DNA of 64,000 bases from Gymnopus androsaceus JB14 (Eukaryota; Basidiomycota; Agaricomycetes; Agaricales; Omphalotaceae), in assembly GCA_009733575.1 (NCBI GenBank), contig ML769444.1, positions 186,001 to 250,000 on the forward strand, given 5' to 3'. The stretch's first letter is position 1. Every line of letters begins with the position of its first letter. Positions 11,444-21,175 of this stretch are shown here, piece after piece. The position numbers and the translations under genes are program-made. The notes beneath the pieces are model-generated. The model did no database searches, had not been told where the DNA came from, and saw only the letters and a list, made by a program, of their open reading frames with translations.

Positions 11444-14031
11444 ATGAATCCTGCGGGACACTATCTAGGCGAGGAAGGGCGGACTAAATCGCATTCCTCG
11501 ACCTCGATCGCAAAACAACCTGCAGAAAACGAAAAGGATAGAGAGTCTGGCCCTATAGTGTCCGAGGAGGAAGAAGTATCCTCCAGTACTCTCTTCTACC
11601 AGAGATATCGACCTTTCATCTTGGCTGGAGTGGCTGCCGTGATCATCGGTTGGTGGATCAGCGCAACAGTGTTGAAAGCTACGAGACATAGATGGTACGT
11701 CGCTTCTCTTCCTTCCCTTGTGTGTTTATCTAAAACCGTTTCTTGTGATAGGATCGTTCAAACACTCTTTGCTTGGTTTTTTGTTCTGTAAGTCACAACT
11801 ACAGTATGTGTCGTTCATTCAAGCTGAACTTCTTGCGAGGGTCATCGTTTTCCGGTTTATTCCCAACTCCGTGATAACCAAACCTGTCGGTCGTGTTTGG
11901 GAAACCTCCGTGCAGGGCCCATTCTATACGCTCCCATATTACACCCGGTTAGCGTTGGGATGGCTTTGTTTGATTGGAATCGTATTCGGTTCAGCTTTCG
12001 GTTTCCCTCTCGAAGAAGTATGCATAAAGCCTCTCTTTTCTTCTCAAGATCCACTCCCTGACATGTCAAACAGAACACCAACTACGGCGATCGTGCAATC
12101 TCAGTTCTAGGACTGTTTGTATTCCAGTGTTGTTTTTACCTCTCCTCGAAATATAGACGTCAAGTTCCTTGGTGGGCCTGTTATGCATTGTAATTTGATC
12201 AATTGCTGATTGTCTGGCAGGCCTACTGTCATCGTCGGTCTCTTCCTTCAGCAGGCTATTGCACTGTTCGTGCTAAAGACTTCGGCTGGTTTCTCAATCT
12301 TCACTTGGATCGCAACCCTTGCAAGTGATTTTCTGAACCAATCAAAGGCTGGAGCAACGTTCTTCTTTGACGCGGAGACTATCTCTAAAGGATGGTTTTT
12401 TGTCAACACGGTGAAGTTGATGAACACAGTAGATAACTTTTTTCACTCATCAAAACTATTTAGCTTGCTGCGATTATCTTTTTTGTTGCTTTCGTTCAAA
12501 TGATGTATTACCTCGGAGTGATGCAATGGCTGCTTGAGAAATTGTTCGTTGGTATTTGCTCCTGCTCTAAATACATCCCAGACTTACCTTTTCTCTTTAA
12601 AGCGCCTGGTTCTTCTTCAAACTTTTGAATGTATCTGGTGCTGAAGCTGTTGTCGCTGCATCCTCGCCCTGGATCGGACAAGGAGAATCTGCATGTCTTG
12701 TTCGTCCTTATGTTGATCGTGCGCTTCCTCCGTCCTCTTCCGCTTTTACAAACCTGACATTACTCTTGCCTTCATAGTGATGACTGAATCTGAAATCCGT
12801 ATGTCCATGTTTAATTCGTGTGCTGGCATTTTTCTGATATCACTGCAAAGATCTCACCATGACCTCAGGTTTTTGGCTTTTTTTTAAATAAAAAAAATTG
12901 ATTCGTAAACTCTCCCCACTAGGATTTGCATGCATTAGCGGATCTGTTATGTCGTTTTATATAATGCTTGGTTAGTCGCTTTAAAACGACTCGAATATCC
13001 CCTGACGAGATTATAGGTGTGCCTGCACAAAACATTGTTACTTCAAGGTACTCTTTATGTGGCTTTTTTCAGAACAAATCTAATTTGTGCACCCCCCCTT
13101 CCCAATATCCCTCCAGTGTTATGAGTATACCAGCATCAATTGCAATTTCCAAAATGCGTATCCCGGAAACAGATGAGCCAGTGACCCGAGGACGCGTTAT
13201 TGTTGACCGTGGATCAACCGAGAAGTACCCTCCGGTGAGGTTCAGTTCCTTGACATACTTTTCCGTACGTTAATATACCTATCTTTCAGGCCAACGCTCT
13301 ACATGCGTTCAGTAAAGGAGCGGTTTTTGGGCTAGTGGTTGCTGGGCAGATTCTGTATGTGTTCCGAAGGGGTTTAACATCTGTGTGCAGTACTTATATG
13401 AGTTCGTTTAGCACCAACGTCTTGACTGTTCTGTCGCTCGTCGCTGCGTAAGTTTCTTCATACAATTGGGCATTGTGCCATTCCGCTCAACCCATTTCTG
13501 CAGCATTAACGGACTACTTACCTGGATAGGACGCGGATTTGGTATTCATGCCTTGACGTTACAGCTCGTTCTTGGTTACATCATGTATCCGATAGCCTTC
13601 TTCCTTGGAGCACCCCGAGATGAGCTTATCCGAATCGCTCGTCTCCTTGCCACAAAGCTTATTGAGAACGAGTTTGCTGCATATACGGAACTCATCGCAT
13701 TACAACACACTGATCAGGCTTTATCTCAACGCGGTTTCACCATTGCAAGTTATCGCCACTTTTACTGCTCTCCTTCATGATATTCACTAATCTTTAGGCG
13801 TCTTATATGCTATGTGGCTTTGCGAATTTGGGATCTCTTGGTATTCAAATTGGAGTGCTTTCTGCCATGGCCCCTTCTCGAGCAAAGATCATTGCTCGCG
13901 TTGCATTCTCAGCCATGATTTGCGGGTTTATTTCTACTTTACAAACCGCCGGTATCGCGTGAGTTTTATTTATCTACATGGTTATTATTCCTCGACGTTG
14001 ATCCTGCTTCTCTAGCGGAATGCTTGTGTAA
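11444..14031 (+). CDS. Concentrative nucleoside transporter, CNT/SLC28 (NupC) family
   Basis: Cation-coupled nucleoside importer of the plasma membrane. The N-terminus is soluble and Ser/Glu-rich ([13 protein letters not shown]...). Membrane segments begin with [16 protein letters not shown]. Family signatures are [21 protein letters not shown] and GFSIFTWIA in the first core half, and [57 protein letters not shown] and [14 protein letters not shown] in the second. After a polar loop ([10 protein letters not shown]) come further TM segments with [21 protein letters not shown]. The protein ends AGIAGMLV at TAA 14029-14031. About ten short introns are present; one near 12870-12925 is unusually rich in T and A homopolymers. 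CNTs are found in many fungi and in animals and bacteria. Confidence 0.92.
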
Positions 14032-14197
14032 CTGCGTGCGCTGTTTTGTATACTATGTACTCTACTCTAGTATTCCACTGTTCTATGGAAATAAATGTAG
14101 AATGTTTAGTATATTTACCATCACGAAGTGTGTTCAGAGATCTACGCTTTGACCATAACTTTAGCGCTGGCACGCGTCACTCTGAGCTAATACCCTC

Positions 14198-15231
14198 ATG
14201 TTCTCGGTTCTCGTTCTAGTTTCGACACTATTAATCCATATCCTTCTCGCTGCTGGTGCCACCCCGCGTCCTCTTGTACTCTGGCATGGTCTTGGTGACT
14301 CTCATGCATCTCCTGGGATGGTTGAATTTGCGAGTATGATTCAGGACATACATCCTGGAATCTTCATACACTCTGTATACATTGAAAAGGAACTTGACAA
14401 GGACAGGCAGGCTGGATTTGTGCGTATGCTAATGTATCATAAATCCTTCCGCGCTCATACAACGACTATTTAGTATGGGAATGTTAACGAACAGTTAGAC
14501 TCTGTGTCCCAACAACTAGCTGCAATTCCCGAGCTCAAAGCCGGGTTCGATGGCATTGGTTTCTCTCAAGGCAAGTTACTAGCTTGCAGTTTATATCCAT
14601 TGGCTTACTTGTGATGATAGGTGGTCAGTTTCTCCGTGCATACGTCGAGCGATACAACTCGCCACCTATCCACAATCTCCTTACGTTTGGCTCGCAGCAC
14701 ATGGGCATCTCAGATATACCCATATGTAGACCCCTTGACCTGCTATGTCAGGCCGCTCGACGAGCGACTAAACAAGCCGTCTACAGTCCTTGGGCCCAAG
14801 CCAATCTAGTTCAGGCTCAATACTTCCGTGATCCAGCCAACCTCGACACCTACCTATCCGCTAATACCTTCCTGACTTCAATCAACAACGAAGATCCATT
14901 GTATCGAAACCAAACCTATGCCGACAACTTTGCTTCGTTGAATACGCTTGTTCTCATCCTTTTCACCCAAGACAAGACCGTTGTTCCCAAAGAAAGCTCG
15001 TGGTTTGGCAGTGAGGTTATTGACGATGAGTTTATTAGTGAACAGCGGGTTCTGTCCTCGCGTTCTATTATCCCAATGCACCTTCAGCCTCTCTATGTAG
15101 AGGATTGGATAGGTCTGCGCCGCTTGGACGAGCAAGGTGCTGTCGTTTTCGAAATCTGCGAGGGGGAACATATGCGAATCGGTGACTGTTGGGAGGATCT
15201 CGTCAGACAATGGACTGGCGAGCTGGTGTAA
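14198..15231 (+). CDS. PPT1: Palmitoyl-protein thioesterase (PPT1 family), 309 aa
   Basis: Lysosomal/vacuolar alpha/beta hydrolase removing fatty acyl groups from S-acylated proteins. A signal peptide (MFSVLVLVSTLLIHILLAAGA) precedes RPLVLWHGLGDSHASPGM. The nucleophile elbow is GFSQGGQFLRAY, formed across an exon junction; the DKTVVPKESSWF segment and the catalytic His in CEGEHMRI follow. Exons: 14198-14419, 14474-14570, 14621-15231. The second intron starts with GC (GCAAGT) rather than GT, and splicing there restores the G-F-S-Q-G-G motif exactly. The end is 73 bp from the convergent gene at 15305. Confidence 0.93.
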
Positions 15232-15304
15232 ATTTCGTGTACAGTATTAGAGTATAGTATGGAATGTACAAATCTAAAAGAAGATAAAAAGTTTGCTAAA
15301 CACC

Positions 15305-16379
15305 TCACGACCTGTCCGACCACGTCCTTTCCGCCGATTCAAGCTTCTGCAGTAAATCCCAGACAATCGGATGATAACCGGAATCGTGAACTGTTTTCTC
15401 TTCACTGGAAGCAACACTTTCCTGCTTGCCCGAAACCCACGAATCTTGCGAATACACCGAAGAAAGCGACGACAGTGAGACCGATGCGCCATTAACTCGA
15501 ATCTGGCAAGAGGGAACGTCTGGGGAGGCGAGGCCAAGGGAATGGCTGCTAATGTCATGTAACGTAGGCTCGGAGAGAGAAGTAGGTAGCCCAAGCGAAA
15601 AGGAACGCCCTGCATCGTGAGCTTCATCCTGGTACACCTGCACAATAGAATCAAGCGAGTCGTTGGCGGCTAGGATACCCTCGAGGGTTGTGTGGCGTAA
15701 TGAGGTCGCTCTGTCCGAACACTGGTCGCCTCTTCCGACGTATAGACTGCGAGTGTATATCGCGTGTCTTTTCGAAGGAGTTGCGGAATTGGGCGAGGTT
15801 CGAAGCCTTGGAGTAGCAGCTGGTTCCGCGCAAGTCGATTCAGGAAAGATATTGCGGACATGCTGTCGTCGAGGATTAGAGATGTCCACGGAATGGGCGA
15901 CACCGTGTCTAGGTTTGAGTATGGCAGGATCTAGAGTGCGAGAATTAAAAGCCTTGAGCTTTGAAGACGGAATGCGAGACGTGAATGTGTTTTGTGGAGA
16001 GGGAGTCGTAGCGACTTTGGTGGTAGCTGTGGACCTGGGTGTAGGAGTAGTAGTGCGAGTAGACGATGTAGGAAGCCTGGAGCGTCGGCGAGTAGGAGTA
16101 GGGAGTCTGAATCCAGTAGGACTGGGACTACGCTTGACGATATTCAAAGGCGTAATGAGCTAGAGAAGATAAGATGAAGGATCATGGACGCTAGAGAGAA
16201 ATTACCTTTTCTGAAGGTGGCTTGAGCTTGGAGTTTGTGAGATCCTTCAAAATTTTGCGAGAATTGGAGAATGGCGTTGCTGGCTGCTGCTTTGCGTCTT
16301 TGAGAGGAACAATCTGGAAGCGATGAGGAGTTCTGTCCCGGACAGCGATTCGAGTCTTCATATGCGGCGGTGTTGACAT
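15305..16379 (-). CDS. Orphan Ser/Thr/Pro-rich protein, 342 aa
   Basis: Two exons on the minus strand: 16379-16206 (58 codons, MSTPPHMKTRIAV...) and 16159-15305. The 46-nt GT-AG intron joins PPSEK to LITPLNIVK. The protein is basic and disordered in its first half with many T-P and S-P sites (TPTRRRSRLP, TPTPRSTATTK). A more structured serine-rich second half holds a short helical C-terminal segment, PIVWDLLQKLESAERTW. Repeated S/T-P dipeptides suggest a CDK/MAPK-type phosphoprotein, perhaps a cytoskeleton or division factor, but that is inference. I do not recognise the family. Its start codon is only 27 bp from that of MED10 on the other strand. Confidence 0.75.
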
Positions 16380-16406
16380 CGTGGTAAAGGAAGAAACCTT
16401 TTCATA

Positions 16407-17017
16407 ATGTCTCCACAAACTCCAGGCGCTGCGCCAGATTCACCCCGCTCTTCTCAGTCTCCAGTACCAGAAGGCGATCAGGGTAATCTGGAGCTCGAAC
16501 TACTCGGCCTGGCCAATGCCTTGTATAATCTCGGGACCACTGTAATTAATGACTCTACAAAGGAGCGCGACAAACCTGGCGGCGGCGGCAAGCAAGTCGG
16601 TCTTCGCGTGTATGTTTTTTTTTGTATTTTATCTCTGCTATATACCAACTGGTATTCTAGTAACCAGGTCGTACAGCATCTAATAAATGTCGACGACATG
16701 GCTCTCAATACACGAACAATGATTCCAATGCAGATATTGACCGATATCGACAATGCTCGCAACCCCATGCAGCTTACCAGGGAAAGGCTCGAGCGAACAG
16801 CAACTGAGAACCAGTTCATGAATGGAAAGATCGCTGCTATTGCAGTAAGTCTTTTGTGCTATTCTAATCCCTGCAGTTTACTGATCCTTTGCAGTCGTAT
16901 CGTGAATATCTCAACGAAGCGCTGTGTCAAAACTTTCCAGAACTTGAAGAGCATCTTCGGCCATCATCGATGGACGCAGCGAGCGTAGATTCAGTTCCAA
17001 ACGGACATGTAGGATAG
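16407..17017 (+). CDS. MED10: Mediator complex subunit 10 (MED10/Nut2), 169 aa
   Basis: Middle-module subunit of Mediator, linking activators and RNA polymerase II. Exons: 16407-16609, 16661-16844, 16895-17017. After a Pro/Ser-rich start (MSPQTPGAAPDSPRSS) comes the domain with LELLGLANALYNLGTTV, then VNQVVQHLINVDDM, IPMQILTDIDNARNP and GKIAAIASYREYLNEALCQNFPEL, the typical MED10 order. The length is close to yeast Nut2. The stop is 96 bp from the convergent RPL8 stop. Confidence 0.93.
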
Positions 17018-17113
17018 AACGTGTCTCAAATAATAACAAGTGGGCATAAAGGCGCATAAGCATGGCACATAGTATTTTTGCAAACGTAAAAACATGACAA
17101 TTGCACCATCCAC

Positions 17114-18102
17114 TCAAACCTCCTTGACTTTGACGGTACCACGAAGCAGACCAGTCTATACACGGTAGACAAGTAAGGAACCGATAATACCAGAAAAAAG
17201 CGAGAACAACGTACCCGGCGAGCGGCAATAAGACCGACTTTCTGTCCAGGAACAGCAGAGCGAGCCATGGTGGAGGCTTTACCAATGTGTTGATGGTTAC
17301 CACCACCATGAGGATGGTCGACGGGGTTCATCGCCACACCACGAGTACGAGGCCAGCTGTAATTCCAACGTTAGCATCATACTCAAAGCGCTGAATAAAA
17401 AAGACACATACTTGTAACGCTTGGCCTTGTATTTGTGGAATGCCCGGCCGGCTTTCAGCAATGGCTTGTCGATACGTCCACCTCCAGCAACAATACCAAC
17501 GGTAGCACGCGCACCACCAGAGATGGTTTTCTTGGAACCAGAAGGAAGCCTGATCCTTGTCTTGTTTTCATCGGGCGAGTGACCAATAACAGTAGCATAG
17601 TTGCCAGATGTGCGCGCAAGAGCACCACGGTCACCAACTTTTTCTTCAACGTTGCAGACAATGGTACCTTCTGGGCATTGGGAGATTGGGAGGACGTTGC
17701 CGACGTTGAGCTGGGCTTTTTTGCCGCAGTATACAAAGGCACCGGTGTGGAGACCTTCGGTGGCGATAAAAGTCTCCTTGCGGAGCTTGTATCGGTATGG
17801 GTCACGGAAGACGACACGAGCGAGGGGAGCACCACTATTCGAAAATCAGTACATTGGGTGTTTAGAAAAAAAAGTCGATATCACGCACCGTCCAGCGTCG
17901 TGGATAATTTCCTTCACAATCCCTCGAACGTATCCATTTCGCTCGGCGTAATCAAGCTTTCTCAGCTGAGCCGGATTCTTATTGTGATGGGTATGAGATT
18001 TGAACTGCAAAAAAAAGGCGTTGGAAAAGAGGTAATTAGAAAGGACATTGTAAAACATACGATGGTATGCGACCGTCTTTGCGCGCGAATGACCCGACCC
18101 AT
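17114..18102 (-). CDS. RPL8: 60S ribosomal protein uL2 (RPL8), 254 aa
   Basis: Large-subunit protein next to the peptidyl transferase centre. Five exons: 18102-18061, 18004-17889, 17834-17412, 17356-17215, 17155-17114; all introns are GT-AG. The sum is 765 nt, 254 residues, the usual eukaryotic length. Family signatures are [61 protein letters not shown] and [19 protein letters not shown], which contains the conserved His-rich loop. It ends TVKVKEV. The start was fixed by the conserved MGRVIRAQR. Confidence 0.97.
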
Positions 18103-18417
18103 TTTTTATCCTATGCAAGTGGTAAGTATGTGCGCAAGTCTCCCAGCGTCGATCAGCCTGCTACTCACTTTTCTTGACGAGGTGGAATTAGCTGACTAAG
18201 GATAAAATATGCAGGTCCATTCCCAGGCAAATCACCTGATTAAATGAGCCAGCACGCTCACGGGCTCGCGTTCGCGGACGCGTAGAGCGAGACCAGCTGG
18301 CTGCCAACTAGCTTTACAATACCATGTCCATTGCAATTCGTGAAGGTTGAAACGCGGTCAAGCCTAGAGTTGCTGAAATATTTCCAGTCGTGGCTTATGT
18401 TCTTGATACAGTCTTGC

Positions 18418-18590
18418 TCATTACCCTCCTCAAGCCGATACCTTGGTAGCTGCCTCCTAAAGATCATGTCCAAATGTCCCAACCGACGCGGGGTTCCGCT
18501 ATAAGACCGTTCAATCTGGATCCACCGACGAGATGCTACATTCGTTAATGCGATCACAGTGCCATTACCCCCATCCTCGATGAGTGCCCA
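18418..18590 (+). repeat. Diverged direct repeat, copy 1
   Basis: Matches 19463-19650 in order through CTCATTACC, CAAGCCGAT, TGCCTCCT, CCGACGCGGGGTT, and after a gap ACCCCCATCCTCGA. Many substitutions and small gaps separate the copies. The unit is non-coding as far as I can see. Confidence 0.65.
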
Positions 18591-19462
18591 GCTACTGGTA
18601 CCGAATCTTGCTCTACTTTCCCGTCAGCGCCAAAGTAACAACGGCCTACAACAAACGCTGGCAATATACCTTGGATTATATCCTGGTTGCAACGTATGCC
18701 TTATATTGGACTCGGCCGACCTACTGTACGAGGTCAAGCTCTGAGATTGCCGGCAAAACCTACCATCTCATCGACCCCTATTTCATTCGAAACTCGAGTG
18801 CCAGTAAGTGTTGTTCGAAAAGACGACCTCTCACGACCTCGAACTGAGCAATGATAGTGTGTGCAACGTGCCACCAACATTTTTTCACCGCTCCCGGTCA
18901 CTACCTCCACTGATGCTTGTACCATACGCGGAAACTTTCGAGTATGTTCACCAACAGCTAGCGGCACCAGAAAGGGCAAACAAAGTAAACACACCATAAT
19001 CTCCTTGGGTGTAACCAACTGACTTATGTGGGATTGGCTCCATGCCACAACGAGAACCCATGGCGCCAGAACAGTCTGGAAAAGAACACCAGTTCGACGT
19101 CTCCACTACCTCTAACGACCATATTTTAATGGTCACTAGGGTTCTTCACCCCAAGCCCTGGGAGCAACCAAGGGTTCTGAAATGGCTAGCTCAACTGTCG
19201 CATTCTGTTCCCTCCCTGCTTATGCATTTTGATACAGCTTGTAAGGTCATCTCCTATCGAGGGTGGCTCTGACTGTTGTTAGTTGAACCTCTAATGGTTT
19301 TTTTTAATTGGAATAAGGTTCGGTCGACCTGTACAAGATTCTACCAGAACTCAAAACTGCCATTCATGGAACCCTCTCGGATTCGTAGAGATGTTTCGGT
19401 GAGTACGTCTCGACGATCTTGTCTTGCAATGACCGAAGCGATTTCTCTCTCCTCATCTAATG

Positions 19463-19650
19463 CTCATTACCTCCCCAAGCCGATGCTATCTGCCTCCTCC
19501 TAATCATATCCGAATCTTCTCTGTCGGAACCGACGCGGGGTTTCGCTAGTATAGTTAACTGGGCCGGTCAAAGATACTCACAACGCTCGGGGATCACTGC
19601 ACTTGTGCTACCGCTTCTTCCTCTCTTATAACCCCCATCCTCGACTCCAG
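19463..19650 (+). repeat. Diverged direct repeat, copy 2
   Basis: Second copy of the 18418-18590 unit, about 1.05 kb downstream in the same orientation. The shared CCGACGCGGGGTT core is the best-preserved block. Confidence 0.65.
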
Positions 19651-20383
19651 TAGGTGTCTGGCCCGCAAAGGTACAAGCAAAAAAGCCGGGGTTAATGTAA
19701 CTGTTGTACCCTTCTATCTGTACACCTCATCCAAGCGTCATATTATTTTGATCATATATCTTTTATTTCCCTGCTCGGCAGTATCGCGTTGTTACGTCGC
19801 TCACTTGACGCATCAGAATCTCTGCACAATGGAGCTATGTATCGCTCTAAGTGCCGTCGATTAGATCTGATAGCAGTACTCTGAACTTGGGTGACAGTCG
19901 ATGTGGTATGTCGAGTGTACGCTACGCAGGTGCAACGTATAAAATCCGGTTCACCCCGACTCCGGAGCCCGTTAAGTATTCCCCCCTTAACGGTTAACCA
20001 TCCGTATAAGCACCTGTTTTTTTCCCAAGATTGTTTCTTTGTGTTATATACAAGGGATGATATTTCTACGTTCGGATTAATTTGCTGGTTGTTTGTTACA
20101 CAGACTACAAGCGAATACGAGGTAGATGTAAAAACTTGATAACGTTCCGAATTGGGAACCCTAAGCGCCCGTGCTGCTTTGTCATCGAATCCGTCCTGTC
20201 CTCTCGTTGAACAACGCACTCCGCAAAACATCAAAACACGACAAGTGAGCATATTTCTTGCTGCAGAAAGAGGTTTTGAGGGCTGGAAGAGGCATTTGGC
20301 ATGCAATTCGATGGATAATGCTCGCAAGAATGGCTGGATGACGGACTTGCTTTTCGGATGACTGACTTTCTTTTTCTTCCAGT

Positions 20384-20952
20384 ATGTCTCTTGTCGTCCC
20401 GGAAGCCCACCAGCAGTTCCAGCACATTCTGCGTCTGCTCAACACTAACGTCGATGGAAAGCGCAAAATCATGTACGCCTTGACCGAGATCAAGGGTGTT
20501 GGTCGTCGTTACTCCAACATTGTGTGCAAAAAGGCGGATGTCGATCTCAACAAGCGGTGCGTGTTCTGCTTCTAGTTTATTCTTAATTCTCAACTTTACC
20601 TAGTGCCGGTGAACTCAACTCTGATGAGCTCGAGAGAATTGTCACCATTATGCAAAACCCCACTCAGTTCAAAATTCCCACATGGTTCTTGAGCAGGCAA
20701 AAAGATATCGTCGACGGCAAGGACTACCAGATTCTTTCCAACAACGTAGACTCCAAGCTCCGTGATGATCTTGAGCGATTAAAGAAAATCAGGGCTCACC
20801 GTGGTCTCCGTCACTACTGGGGTCTCCGCGTGAGGGGTCAGCATACCAAGACGACCGGTACGATTCCTCTTATTTTTTCATTCAATTACGCTCATATTTT
20901 TTGCACAGGTCGTCGCGGAAAGACTGTTGGTGTATCGAAGAAGCGTGGTTAA
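20384..20952 (+). CDS. RPS18: 40S ribosomal protein uS13 (RPS18), 156 aa
   Basis: Small-subunit head protein contacting the A and P site tRNAs and uL5. Exons: 20384-20556, 20604-20857, 20909-20952, joined by GT-AG introns. Signatures: [86 protein letters not shown] and the basic C-terminus [13 protein letters not shown]. The length matches the family. A 5'-UTR intron just before the ATG is likely. Confidence 0.97.
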
Positions 20953-21175
20953 ATAAATATCTATCCATGTATCCATGCACTTTTTATGACATTACTGCTT
21001 CGACTATGGAAATATGTCCTCATGAACCAGGCTCATCCATATAAAAACAAGCCCAACCATATAATATTAGCATGAAGGCACTATACACAATTAAACTTTG
21101 TACATCCGTAAATCCGTCGGCTTTTGTCTTTTTTTACATTTGTCTCTAGATAAATGAAGGAAGAAGAGAAAAAAT

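Larger units (their letters stand above)
18103..20383. other. Long intergenic region with a diverged direct repeat
   Basis: No gene is supported in about 2.3 kb between the divergent RPL8 and RPS18 genes. A diverged direct repeat is present (18418-18590 and 19463-19650). Short open frames near 18559-18850 (for example one with GKTYHLIDPYF) do not connect into a convincing gene. The last part should be the RPS18 promoter and 5' UTR: a GTGAGC donor at 20245 and a TTCCAG acceptor at 20382, one base before the ATG, suggest a 5'-UTR intron, common in fungal ribosomal-protein genes. Confidence 0.45.

Noticed and set aside
18559..18850. Plus-strand frames between RPL8 and RPS18
   Set aside because: Two overlapping frames look weakly protein-like, but neither extends through usable splice sites to a complete gene.
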